The position numbers and the translations under genes are program-made. Source: Mercurialis annua (lineage: Eukaryota > Streptophyta > Magnoliopsida > Malpighiales > Euphorbiaceae). Taken from it: 64,000 nt of DNA. Every line of letters begins with the position of its first letter. Position 1 is the stretch's first letter. Below are positions 11,814 through 23,900 of the stretch, piece after piece. The stretch is taken from assembly GCF_937616625.2 (NCBI RefSeq), contig NC_065571.1:44191651-44255650 (forward strand), read 5' to 3'. The notes under the pieces were generated by a model. The model was not told where the DNA came from. It saw only the letters and a list, made by a program, of their open reading frames with translations, and searched no databases.

Positions 11814-12106
11814 AACACCCCGTAAAATATTTTAGCACTAAATTAACACCACGCGCATAATTTGGATAGTCAGAAATGTGAAATATATTATTTAAATTTA
11901 AATTGAGAATTTAAATATTCGGGGAAGCTTATTAAACTATTGGGACAATGAGAAATAAATTTGATAAGTTTTGGTGGAAAAGTAAATTTAAGTAGGACTA
12001 CGAAAAAGTAAGGAAACTAAAAAAAATTAAGAAAATTTGAAACAAAATATATTAAAGGTCCCGATATAATGATTTTGAGATTATTATCTATAATATAAAT
12101 TTAGAA
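11814..12106 (+). mobile_element. LTR fragment, gypsy-like
   Basis: TGTAACACCCCGTAAAATAT at 11814 resembles the usual start of Ty3/gypsy LTRs (TGTAAYACCC). About 290 bp of AT-rich sequence follow, with no matching end or target duplication. Probably a scrap. Confidence 0.35.
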
Positions 12107-13091
12107 ATTGTTACTGGCGTTTTGCGTTTTGCGAAAATAACCGTAACAACAAGTGTGTGCAAAAATGCGGGCGTGCCAAGAAGCGGATTCCAATTCGTAA
12201 CTTAACTTCTTAAAACAAGCGATTGGAACTTGGTAAACCTTATAACAAGTACTCCAATCAAGTAATGCTAAAACAAAAAAATTCAATTGTAAATGTGTTT
12301 ACTAATTGAATAAAACGAAAGTACAAGTGTTTGATTAGAAATTGAAGAAGTTCAATCGTAAAGTTCTTTACTGATTGAAGAAAATTGAGAATGCATAGTG
12401 TTTGTGTGTTTTTGCGTTTGGGCTGGTTTTTTTGGATGATTGATTGGGGGTTGCAAATTGGCTGCTCTTCTCTTATTTATAGTTTTATCATTTGCAAATC
12501 GTTGCTTCATCTTTCAATTGCACACGTTCTTCTCCATCTTCAGAAACTGCCAATCGTGTCTATGTTGCTTCTGCACGTGCTTTTTAACTTCTGTTATTCT
12601 GAAAATAACTTTCTTGGGCTTATGGGCCATTTAAAACATAATTTAATGGCCATCTTAAATTTGGGCTTAACCTTCTGAAAATGGACTTGAGCCCTTTGAA
12701 TCTCTTGAGGAATAACTCGTCAACCTCTGGAATCGACCTCTAAAATCAACCTTTGAAATAGATTGAATCAACCTTTAGAATTAGCTTCTAGAAATTAACT
12801 TCTAGAGTTAACCTCTAAAATTAAACTTCTAGAGTAGTCAACCTCTGGAAATCAACTTCTGGAAATTAACTTCTAGAGCCGACCTCTGCAAATTAACCTC
12901 TGGAAATTAACCTCTGAAAATTATTCACAGTAGTTTTTCTATCTTTTGAAAAAGATTATGGGCTTTATGGCCTTTTAGCCATATTTGTACTTTTGGTGTA
13001 AATAATGCCCCCTATATAATTGGCTTTTGAGGAATAAAGCCATTTTATATATATTTCTTTTAGCCAAAATTTAAAAAAAATAGCTTTCACC
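12107..13091 (+). other. Leader region of the coiled-coil gene, with a 13-bp tandem repeat
   Basis: Non-coding. TCTTATTTATAG at about 12470 is a possible TATA element. At 12708-12925 a degenerate repeat of (T)AACCTCTGGAAAT/AACTTCTAGAAAT units of about 13 bp runs about 15 times. Just before the gene the sequence reads ATGCCCCCTATATAATTGG (about 13005). Confidence 0.4.
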
Positions 13092-15602
13092 ATGATTAGG
13101 CCTAAAGTTTCATTCTCTCAAATTGATAAGGATTTTTGGAAGGTGAAAATCCTTTAGGTGACAAGAATTTAAACATTTCAAAAATAGATAAAAGTCCAAA
13201 AGGTGAAGGGATTTTAAAAAATCACAAGAGTCCATCTTCTTCCCCAAAAATCTTAGAGCAAAACACTAATTCCAAAATTAAATCCAATTTTTCTTCTAAA
13301 TCTCCAAACATTAATCCCCAAAATTTGTCCAGTATGGTTAATTCAAATCTACCGACTCTAGCCACCACCACATCGTCGGCCATCAGCAACTCCCCGTCGC
13401 CTAACGCTCCACTGCCGACGGTCATCGTGCCCAGCGAGCCCTCTGCTCGTCCTTCTTTGGTGACTGCTTCTCGTGGTCAGCAACTCGTCGGCGTCCTCGG
13501 CAGCTCCTCGCCAACCACTCCTCTGCCGACTCAGTCATCTCCGACGGCGATAGGTGGAGCGGCAGCGATGGCGGAAAATAGCAGTGGGGGTACTCCTCAG
13601 TTGCAGCAGTCTGGTGTTTCTTCTCCGCAGCAGCTCGGCGGCGATGGCGATCCGGTGGCCAGCAGCGCGTCTCTTCCACCACTCAGCTCCTTCGCGTTGA
13701 CAGTAACACCAACTGCAACACCCGCCGTTGCACCATTCTCCACCTCAGCAGCAGAAGACGGGAGCTTCCCTCCGGCAGCGGCACATGGCACCTTACCAGC
13801 AGCAGCGGGCGGCAACTCTTCTCCCCCGCAGTTCGACAGCGACTCGGCAGCCATCTCCTTGCTGACAGCAACGAACGACAGTCCCCCTCCCCCGGCAGCA
13901 GCAAATCCGGCAGGCAGCTCTTCTTCGGCAGGTGAGTTTTTTGTTATTCAATTAATTTATTAAAAGATGATTAAAAAGGGTGAATGTAATATCCTTAATT
14001 GTTTTTATGTTTTTCGTTTATTTGTTGTAACTTAGAAATTAGAATTTATTTTCTAAATTTCGTTACCAATAATGCCGGTAGGTTCTGACGTAGTGTCGTC
14101 AATTTTAGAATTTCCTACGGCGACAACGGCCACTCCAAGTGTGGTTGATCCGGCGGTTTTATCCGTTTCCAGTGGTGTTTCTTCATCGCCGGCCACGGTA
14201 TCAGGTAAAATTCACCTAACACATTTCAAATTCTTGAATTTTAGCATGTTTTTATTTTTGACCTCATTCATTAATCGAAATCATCCTCTGCAGCTAGCAA
14301 CTTGCCAACTAATTTGGTAGCGGAAATTGTAGCTACTATGCCTGCTTTTATCTCTAAAACACCAGCTTCTATCTTGGCGATTCCAAAGGCAACAACTTGT
14401 GGCTTTCCGGCAACCAAAAACCCAGGTAAATTTCTTTTGAAATCAAACTCCTAGGATTTAGTTGTTGTGATGTGATGTTTGATCTCCTTGGTTTACCTAA
14501 GATTGTGATTTTTCCTTATTCATTTCAATCTTAAACAATTTGAATTTAATTGATCAACAATTAATTCAATGTTAAAACAATTAAGTTCAATTATTCAAAA
14601 TTTTAACTTAGTGCCAAGAACCATTGAGTTCAATTGCTGATCGTTTTACGCCGAGGCTGCTGCGGAGATTCTCCCTCTAGCTCTGGCGGCTCCATTGGAG
14701 GCGACGGAGATAATTGATATTGATGCAGTTATAGTGCAAGATAAGGAGGAGGTTCCTCCAATCACGAATCCTACTATCGATGAGTCGCAGTCTCAAAAAA
14801 GACGACGTGTTGATGAGGGATCTTTCTCACAAGGAGCTCATTTTGATTCTTCGGCATCTGTTCCGAAGTTAGCTGAGTTGGTTGAAAATCATAGGCCGGC
14901 TAGTTTGCTTAATCCTCCTGTTCTGGCTGAGCATATAAGGAGTCTGGCGATCCCTGAAGATATTACTTGGTTTGATCTGAAGCTTGGGCATGAGTTAGCC
15001 GATATTTCTTGCTTCCATGAATTTTCGGTGAGTCTTCTAATATCGTGATATCGTGTATTCATTTATTTGGTTTTTCTTTTTGGCGATTAATTCCTTTTGT
15101 TTTCTTTTTATAATAGGCTCTTCAAGCTGGTTTAGTCCTAAACGACTGTCGGCAATGTGCCAAGGAGGAGGTTGAGCGACTATCTGGGTTATTGGCTTTG
15201 TCCGAGTCAGATAGGGCGAGCTTAAAAGCTTCTTTGGAGGAGCATGATTCGCTTCTTTTGAAGTTGAAGGCTCAGAATGCAGTTAACGATCGTCGAGGAT
15301 TGGTCATCGAGAAGAAGACCGCCGATCTGACTCGGGAAATTGAGGAACTGATGTTTGTCAACACTTATGTTGGAGGCAAAAGAAATAAATTAAAGGGCAA
15401 AGTTGAGAAACTTCATATTTGTCTTCTCGATACGAAGGACTTTTATTCTGCTTTGATTGGCAAGTATCGTCTCACCATTGGGAGCAACCTTTTGGAGCAG
15501 AACCCAAACATTGATCTCTCCGGTGTAAATGATCTAGACCCTCAGGTTATAGCGAAAGCTTTCATGGAGAAAATGGCGAAGGGTCTCTCTGTAGGAGAAT
15601 AG
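13092..15602 (+). pseudogene. Spliced Ser/Pro/Ala-rich coiled-coil protein of probable transposon origin
   Basis: Reading exons: 13130-13930, 14082-14203, 14294-about 14425, then about 14653-15027 and 15117-15602. Junctions SSSAG|GSDVV and VSG|ASNLP splice in phase 1 and FHEFS|ALQAGL in phase 0. The first part is low-complexity Ser/Pro/Ala/Thr; the last two exons (about 290 aa) are charged, with a coiled coil around ESDRASLKASLEEHDSLLLK. ATG 13092 (MIRPKVSFSQIDKDFW) is in another frame from the long exon, and the third and fourth exons do not join cleanly, so the copy may be broken. Its last part resembles the coiled-coil tails of plant gypsy-associated putative transposase proteins, but I recognise no catalytic domain. 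It lies antisense to the gypsy gag at 28675-31120 on the other side of the LTR-element insertion. Confidence 0.45.
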
Positions 15603-15814
15603 TTATTGTTTTGTTTTTCCTTTTATTGTATCGCCTCTGCTCGTATTTGTACTGTACTTTGATTGTAATTAATGAATGACTCATTTTCCTACAAATTTTT
15701 CCTTTTGCATTTACCCATTTGAATCTGTGATTTCTGGTTAAAGATATTTAGAAAGGTTGTTGTTCCGGGCTTTCGCTTTCGATGGTGCTATGTTGAATTC
15801 ATGTGGTTGATCTT
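15603..15814 (+). other. 3' UTR of the coiled-coil gene
   Basis: T-rich sequence with GTAATTAATGAATGACTC at about 15665, a possible near-upstream polyadenylation region. No coding content. Confidence 0.35.
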
Positions 15815-16090
15815 GGCATTTCGCCGTTTTAGAGTTATTTTGAACTCTTTTGCTTCGTTAAAGAGTTACTTTGCTTTATTTTGTTGTTTCATGTCGTCAG
15901 AGTTAATCTAAACTCTCTTCGATTTTTGGCATTTTGCCTTATTAGAGAGTTAATCTAAACTCTGTTTGATTTTTGGCGTTACACCTTTGTAGAGATTTAA
16001 TCTAAACTCTGTATTTGTTTGTTGGCGTTTCGCCTTTTTAGAGAGTTATTCAACTCTTTTTTCGATTTTGGGCGTTTTGCCTTTTATTTC
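15815..16090. repeat. Tandem repeat of ~57-65 bp with two mini-hairpins per unit
   Basis: About five units. Each contains a small inverted repeat of the type GGCGTTTCGCC and an inverted repeat AGAGTTAATCTAAACTCT joined by T-rich spacers. The small stem occurs as GGCA-TTT-TGCC, GGCG-TTT-CGCC and GGCG-TTT-TGCC. Confidence 0.7.
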
Positions 16091-16883
16091 CAATTTCTCT
16101 TTTGGCATTCGTGCATTGTACGCTATTTGAAGAACTGAAATTTTATTGATATAAATGGATTTGCTTACAAAAAATAAAGATAGTTATAACACTATCGGGT
16201 ATGACACAAGGTCTCTACTGGCGATGGGTTATTTAGTTCCTACTACTCTCCTTCCTTTTCCTGCTTGTGTCACGACCCAAAATCGAGGGCCGCGACCGGT
16301 GCTAGGGAATGGGAATTGTAGTTCCAAATCCCGTAGCAAGCCTGAAATTCACTATAAATTTTTCGCAAAACAACAATCTTAAATTTTAAAAAAAATCGGC
16401 AATATAACGTTTGAAAACTGTGCTACTTGCACCTGTTAAAAACACAAACCACCTTGTGCAAAATATCATGTAATCATATACAAAATATGTGGATAAACCA
16501 TTTTCCAAAAATACATCTTTATGCCACAGCACATGAAAAACATAAACTGTCAAGTCAACTATCGAATTAATCTACTAACATAACTACTGCAGCTCTAAGA
16601 AGGGTAGAAACTTTCATAACTGAGACTTCCAGAACAGTGGATGGAAGCTCGACCACATCACCACATAATAAACCTGAAAGAAAATACTATTAGGGGGTCA
16701 GCTTAAGCTGAGTGAGATATACCTTACTAACGGTATTATCACAAAATAACATCGCAGTTGAAAATCATTTATTCAAACAAACATAATATTATTATACTAC
16801 AAACAAAGATTTGATCCGATAGAAACCTTAATCTTAAACTCCTAACATGTATCGTATTCATATCAAATCATTTTGATCCAAAT

Positions 16884-17063
16884 GGTACGGTCCCGAGATA
16901 GTTCAACCGAGTTACTCGTTACCACGTGGCATAGTCCCGAGATAGTTCAACCGAGTTACATCATGCCACTACTCAATCCCAAGGTGTGAGTCCCGAGATA
17001 GTTCAACCGAGTTACTCACTAGATACGGGTCCCGAGATAGTTCGACCGAGTTACCTCGTATCT
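16884..17063 (-). repeat. Four stem-loops with a common 25-nt loop module and different stems
   Basis: The module TCCCGAGATAGTTCAACCGA + GTTAC occurs at 16891, 16935, 16991 and 17030 (the last with one A-to-G change). Each copy is bracketed by its own inverted repeat: GGTACG / CGTTACC (one bulge), GTGGCAT / ATGCCAC, GTGAG / CTCAC, AGATACG / CGTATCT. Spacing is 44, 56 and 39 bp, so it is not a simple tandem array. The same cassette is in the other LTR at 26041-26220. Confidence 0.85.
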
Positions 17064-17386
17064 ACCAAAATTATAATCCTCCTTTCCGATACCCAAACAT
17101 ATTCCATTTCATAATCATAAATATGATCAATATTTAATGAGCTCATGTCAAACAATTCTAAGTACAGACATCTAGACTCTTACAAACACCGGTGATCACA
17201 CGGCCTATTGACGCCCAATAGGTAGCTTGTTTCTTCGGATCACACATCAATTTCAAACATAGAACAAATAGCAACAAAACGATATACAGTTCAATCCAAC
17301 ACCAAATATTTAATTCACTCACAAATATATAATCAATCAATACATAATTTAATTGTCAAACGTAAATTATTAATATGTATACTCAT

Positions 17387-17394
<8 letters not shown>

Positions 17395-17450
<56 letters not shown>

Positions 17451-17455
17451 GTATA
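17395..17455. repeat. (TA)n microsatellite in the 3' LTR
   Basis: Short alternating TA tract, interrupted twice by G. The allelic tract in the other LTR (26549-26683) is more than twice as long. Confidence 0.95.
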
Positions 17456-18024
17456 TATAACTATTTCATAAGTCATATTCCGTGTATCCCACGGTAGAAT
17501 AACCATTTAGTTCATACAATTCCAAATCACAACAAATGATTATATAATGCGATGTGTTTTTATAACTTATAATTAAAATGTTTAATAATATAATTATAGC
17601 GTAATAATACGCGAGAGTAAAGTATACTCACCAAATTCGCTATCCAATTCATGATATCAAAATAATGGCCGAACCCCACTAAGCCAAACATGTCACTTTC
17701 GAAGTCCATCGATGCGTCTGTCACAAAATACAATATAAATACGTTTAGATTATAAACGTATAACGATAATTATAAACCTAAATTATTAGCTTAGATCGAC
17801 TTCTTAACCTTGACTTATGACTTTACTCGATATTCTTTAAATATCTGTTTCATTTCTCAAATCCAATGTTTGTATTTTTAAAGTCAATAACGTATTTAAT
17901 AACTTAAATACGTTAAACTTTCAATCTTGATATCAAAGTCCTTTTTATATCTTTAATGGTTATAATATAACTAAAAATCAACTTAAAGATTCAAACTCGA
18001 CTTATAGCATTTTTCGCCAACGTT

Positions 18025-18579
18025 TGTTGGGTTTTATTGGTTCATAACGCAGCGGAATTTCAAAAATTTATCTAAAAACCCAAACCAAGATCCATGTAAT
18101 TCGAATTAACATAATAATTACTTACTTGTATGTCGAATTCAACAGCAATGTAGGAAGGAAGGAGGTGGTTCACTTTGGTGATACCTGGCCTCGGATCAGA
18201 AACGCCTCCAAAAGAACGCGTCCTCTACGAGTATCCACACGAACAGACCTTAGCCAAAACTAGTGCTTGTGTGCTAGCACTATTGCTTCACAAGCAATTC
18301 CGAATTTTAGTGATTTAGTGAATAATGAATTTCGTGATTCTCAAACCAATTGCTTAATAAGTATTTATAGTGATAAACAACACTAGGGTTTGAGACAAAT
18401 TCGAATTTCAATCTCATTGCAATTCTACAAGTTTATGTTTATCAAAAACTCCTTTTTTGATAATTATTCATATATATATTAATTACTAAATTTATTATCT
18501 TCCAAAAATAATAAATTAAGGAAAACACTTATCCTTAAATTTCGAATTAATATATATATATTAATATATATATATTACG

Positions 18580-18619
<40 letters not shown>

Positions 18620-19553
18620 TCACTTAATCACATTGGGCTTGTACAACCCATAACTGTTTTGGGCCTGTTCTTAGTGTGCGACCCTGTAGGTTCATATAAC
18701 GTTGGCAGTAGGCTCGAAATCCCTATTTCAGCCCACAAGTCATAAGTGGCCTCTAGCAAGACATTATGACTACCCAAGTTATATGAATATCGATAATCCG
18801 ATTTAACCATTTACAATAATATTTTAATCCCTTTATCTCTCGATATCCAGATTGAATATAAGGCATAGTTATGTCATCCTTATAACATTCAATCATTAGT
18901 TTCTTGACTCTAAGTAGACTGAAAATGATAACTTCTTATCAATTAGCATGGCCATGCATTTACTTCAGTCTATCTTCTTCAAGGGGCCCATAGATATCTT
19001 ACTCAAATAAATGAGGGACAAATTCCTTCTCAGTCACTCACATTTCTCACATAGTTACTTTCATATCCAATGACAATCTATTCCATTATCCTGTTAAAGA
19101 TAATGTAAGACTGTATCAAAATATGAAATAGCTATGTAGAAATCCATGATGATTTCAAGGTCAAAGGATTATACTAATAGAACTGTAATGAGAATTACTT
19201 ATGACAGTGATCTATTTAGTATTCTCACAGTGGGTCATCCAGTGCCTTATTTCTCAAATAGCACCTATGATTTGACTTAATATCTCATATACATGATTAG
19301 TAAAACATAATCATCAGTCAACATCATACTAGTCTCAATGTTCTATTAAGACTAGGGATAGATGGTATATAATTCTTTTATTAAACCTAAGGGTTCTACT
19401 ATCAAGTCACATACTCGATGACCTTAGAAAGAATTAACCATTCAAGTATTTTAATCATTAATATAAAATGATAAAAACTGCCAATCAATAAATAATAAAA
19501 TGATAAAGTCAAAACATGGTCAAACATGATTGACCTAGTGCATATCACTAACA
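18025..19553 (-). mobile_element. Solo Copia-type LTR inserted in the LARD 3' LTR
   Basis: Comparison with the uninterrupted LTR (27230-27250) places a ~1.53-kb insertion between CGCCAAC and TTTTTAG. Read on -, it starts TGTTAGTGATATGCAC and ends AAAACCCAACA (TG..CA). CACTATAAATACTTATTAAG near 18360 is a good TATA box, leaving about 340 bp of R-U5. The flanks (CGTT/T and CTTTT) look like an imperfect target duplication. No internal domain remains, so this is a solo LTR from LTR-LTR recombination; a (TA)n tract lies at 18544-18614. Confidence 0.75.
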
Positions 19554-19841
19554 CTTTTTAGTTTACGTTTTCAAACCTAAACTCTTGATATTAAACGCAT
19601 TTCCTTAGCGTTTTAAACACTTAAAAACAACCTATCCACTTCATATAAAACCATTTTCAAATCGATAATGCCTTAGCTCCAAGTTTGCTTTTACAATCCA
19701 GTTTACGTCCAATTCGACACTAGTTTGCGTAACTTGACGTTTTACGCAAAATTGAGTGTTAATGCACCTCGGGGAAGGGGCGGCTTGGCCCCCTTCCCAT
19801 TGCCGTTCCCTCCCCTCTTTTGGTAAGGGGAGGGGCTGCTC

Positions 19842-19905
19842 AGCTCTGGTACATCGTACCAGAGCTGTTACAGCTCGGCACCACCGTGCATTCAGCACGG
19901 TGGTG
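19842..19905 (-). repeat. Two adjacent perfect GC-rich hairpins in the LTR
   Basis: AGCTCTGGTAC-ATC-GTACCAGAGCT (19842-19866) and CACCACCGTGC-ATTCA-GCACGGTGGTG (19879-19905): two 11-bp stems, 12 nt apart, in an otherwise AT-rich LTR. On the - strand a TATA-like TATATTTAAG lies about 85 bp upstream, so the pair would lie within roughly the first 120 nt of the element RNA. The second LTR has the same pair at 27533-27596. Confidence 0.85.
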
Positions 19906-20978
19906 CGCCTGCTGGACGGCCGGGTCCAGCTCCGGCCACCGCGGTCTCCTTTGGCCACCACCTATCATAAAACCCTTAAATATACTCAATACACAACTCT
20001 CATTCTCACACCAAAACAACACAAACTCAGCTCTACCTAATCAATTACACATCCTAAACATCACAATTAACCTTTAAGTCATCATTACCATCAATTTTGA
20101 AAAAAATCGAATTAACTACTGCTGGAAACCTAACCACAAAACAATATTTTTACCTTGATTCTCTGGGATTGATGCATAAAGCTTTCCGTCCCCGTTCCGT
20201 GACCACAAGAATCGTCCAATTCGGACCAAAATCGAGCAAGATATGGCAATTATAAGTTCTTGCATTTTTTAAACTTCCTAAGGAAGGAGATGAAGTTGAG
20301 AGCTGAGTTCTTTTTTTTTTCTATTGCTGATCTGAGAATCAAATCAATTTGATTCAAGTTTTAATGGAAAAAGTCTCCTTTAGTCCTTTGAATTGCCACT
20401 TTTAACCATTTTAACTTCTAGCTTTTATTTCGCCCAAATTCGTCGATTAAATACCCGATTTTTATACTTCAATAAATTTTATATTATTTATTTTCAAAAT
20501 AAATAATACCACCTTAATACCTCCTAATTCAATTTTCGATAATTTATTTTAGCGATTTTATTTTTGTTTTCGCTAAAAATGCTCAAATTCCAATTTGAGC
20601 TAGAATGCTTGTTTTTCCATCAAATTTTGCTTAATGAATATCGATTACCAATTAATCGATATTACATACTTAAATATTAATTTCCATATATACAATTTAT
20701 TTAAATTATATTTTTTTGAGAATTAAATTATTATTTTCTAGTTTAGGCTTAAATTTGCTTTTGTCCATTTTTTTCCATAAACTCTTTTAAAATCCATTTT
20801 CATTTCTTTTATGAACTTTTAGCATTGAAATTTTCTTTTTAAAATTTCAATATCGACCTACTCGGGTCCTCTTTTATTTAACTCTTTCGCTAATTTCCTC
20901 ATTTTTTTTTCTCATTTTGACGATTCAAAATGAGACGCACCGCTTACTCTTGAAACATCCAAATTTCAGGGTATTACA

Positions 20979-20991
20979 TTCTTCCCCCCTT
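20979..20991 (-). promoter_or_regulatory. Polypurine tract of the LARD-like element
   Basis: On the - strand AAGGGGGGAAGAA directly precedes the 3' LTR start TGTAATACCC. This is the primer site for plus-strand DNA synthesis. Just upstream, TTCGAGGACGAATTTTTATAA reads FEDEFL-stop, a typical last peptide of Ty3/gypsy chromovirus pol. Confidence 0.85.
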
Positions 20992-23900
20992 ATAAAAATT
21001 CGTCCTCGAATTTTCATAAATCTTTACTCCGTTATTCTTGTACCAACTTTATTACTCTTGATAATCATGATACGTTACTCATATCAATATCATTTCTTTT
21101 TTATACAAACTTTTAACTATCTTACGTCAACCTTAACCATCATTTTTAATGATCTTTGATATTAATCAAAACTATATCTGATTAATTTTAATAATACAAC
21201 CGATTGACTTAACCCTTTTGATCAACTTGGACTTATATAAAAAAAAATGACTCTCGAGTCTACTTCGATATCTAAACCACTTATGTAGAAGCATTCATTT
21301 ATCAAACTAAATTGGTATTCTTATAGTCTGCAACGTGGTCTATTACTTTTGTTTAGACTTCGAGTTGAGATCAAAGTTCGAAGGTATCGAAAATCGACCT
21401 CGAAGTCACCTCCTTAAGCTATTTTTGGGACTACAAAATTGCTATTATGGGTTGCTGTTTGAGCTCATAATCCAAGCATCCAAAATAGTCTTTATTCGAA
21501 ACTAATTCCACATTTTTGTATTTTGATATCCCCTCTTCAACTTTCGTTAAGAGTCAAACTTGTTTCGACGTCCCTTTGACTCTCAAAATCGCCCTGAAAG
21601 TTGGCTTCTAGCAACACCTTTATCCTTTTGTTACTTTATGTTTTTCGCTCACTCTTGAGCTTGAGAAACAATTAATCCAACTAAATGATGCCATGATTAA
21701 ATTACCCAAATTTAATCCATGCAATACCATTTACTTATATCCTTTGACTCCGATTAAAAATAATCGGGTCTCGGGGTCCGAAGTTTGCCCGAAATACAGC
21801 CTCGTAGGCGGATTTTGGACTACGTTCAGTAGTCGCCAATTCCAATCTATCTTGTTCCGAAGATTCTTCGATGTATATACTTAACGTTTATATATACTTT
21901 CTGATTATGTATAAGGTTGAATCATGTGCTTTGCATTAAAGCGTTCCTCTCGATGTTCGGGTTATCATGTTTGTCTGACCCAAACAATGTATAACTATTA
22001 CTTTATACGCAATTAGCGCTATTCATTTTCTTCTCCTTCTTAATCTTGATCCATCTCTTAATATACTATGCTTAACATATGTTCTTTTATCCCAAAATTG
22101 TATTTTTCCTTGTCCTTTAATCATTGTTTTATTCGATATTCGCGATGAATTATCACTCCAGAATAATTTTCATCGATATCCTTTCAATTATTTCTCGAAC
22201 TCCTAATATTAATCTTAATACCTTCTTGTTAGTTTGGACTAATCTTTGATAGTCTCTATCTCCGTCTCGCATCATATAAACATTTAAAGTTTATCGGGGT
22301 CCATCGTCATTTTTCCTGACGTTTCTTATCTTTCTCGTACTCGATCATGTATATGTTTGTACATGATATCTTTATCGATGTCCTATGGTATATAGGAATA
22401 CCTTTCCTTTTATATTCATCGCACACTTCATGGCTCCCTGATGTTGAATCTCATGAAGTTGGGTGCATGTTTGGCATTACTTAATATGGACCGGGTCCAT
22501 CTTTTATGACGTATCTCCTACCTCTTGATCCTTTAAATTTTGTTGTTCATATCAGACTGGTAGTACCTTTACCATCGTCCGGTAACATCTTTTTCTTTTT
22601 TCTTTTTCTCTTAATATGCTTCTCAATCATCTCATCGATCAGTTCATAACGTCCCTTGATTCTGATGAATATAAGACTGATAATTCCTTTATCATCGTCC
22701 ATTGAAGTTCTTATCCTCTTCTTATCACATTTCCCGATCATCTTGTACATCTCATTTCGATACTTCTAATACCAACTATTGACATGAGTTCGAAATTATT
22801 CCTTTACAAACTTGTCGACGTATTGCACTCTTGGTCGTGAGTACATCCTTATTATGTTAGACTCTTGTTGATATCTGATCTATCAACAAGGTCGATCCTA
22901 GACTTATGTGTCAACTCATCCGCTTGGCTCCTTTCGCCTGCGGCTATTCCATTTCTTCTCATATTACATCTTTAATCTTCTTATTAGGCCTCTTCCATTA
23001 AACTACCTCATTACGATCTACTCTTTTTTTTGGTTGTTCCTATTAAACGTTATACGCGTATTACTCGGTCTTTCTTACCATCACATGGTCTTGTCCATAG
23101 CCCGTGTTCCTTTCCGGTCTTTATCTTTCCTCTTTCCATCTTATACTTTCTATGTTCTCCCCGTCTTTTACTTGGGTAAGTACCTATCATAGGTACCTTA
23201 TCGACATCTCTTGTGTCACTCATCGATCACTCTAATAATATTTTATTATTATTACGGCTCAATGTTTATATTGGGGTATATTTTATCACATAAATTCGTT
23301 CTTATCGGTAATCATTTATTATTGTCGCAGAGTTTTACATATGAGTTCCCTTACAAAAAAAAACTTTTCGGCTAGCCTTTCAAACTTTTTTTTCGATTCA
23401 AATCATTTGAAAACTCTAGTACAATTGCGGCTCAGAGTGATGACATCTCTCATCACTAAAGAGTTGCTCGATAAAATCACGTTTTCTTTAACTTCGATAC
23501 AAGTATGATGCATGATCTACGTTTTGAAAATCATATTTTATATAGAAAATATATATAATAGTACTTGTATGCATTGCTAACGTGACTATGACATGCCATA
23601 TGCGATGTCTGAGCACAATTGCACTAAAAAGAAGAAGAGATTTTTGTATTTTGAAAATTCGTAAGTCCCTCCAGATTACACACTATGCGACATCATAGGC
23701 TTTTCATTATTATTCATTGAAGTTTATAACGATTTCATTATTGGTAGTTTCGCTGTCCGCTAACACTTATTTAAGTGTTATTTCGCTGCACCCTTCTCTT
23801 CTTCGGCATTTTAAATCGAACATCTCGTTTGATACCTTCTCGTATCTATCCATCTACTTTTTCACTTCATCATCTCGATTATAAATTTGTATCACATAGC

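Larger units (their letters stand above)
16268..20978 (-). repeat. 3' LTR of the LARD-like element, interrupted by a solo LTR
   Basis: Nearly identical to 25425-28669 apart from a 1.5-kb insertion at about 18022-19553 and a shorter (TA)n tract at 17395-17455. Carries the four-hairpin cassette at 16884-17063 and the GC-rich hairpin pair at 19842-19905. Confidence 0.95.

Noticed and set aside
12385..12678. 97-codon frame before the coiled-coil gene
   Set aside because: No homology, low-complexity, lies in a leader-like region with a TATA motif.
16884..17063. CRISPR-like appearance of four repeats with spacers
   Set aside because: Plant LTR context, unequal spacers that are complementary within pairs, and an identical array in the other LTR.
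19641..20077. Frames of 60-106 codons over the GC-rich part of the LTR (also 27332-27768)
   Set aside because: Overlap perfect hairpins, occur in several frames and both strands, and match no family; GC content alone explains them.
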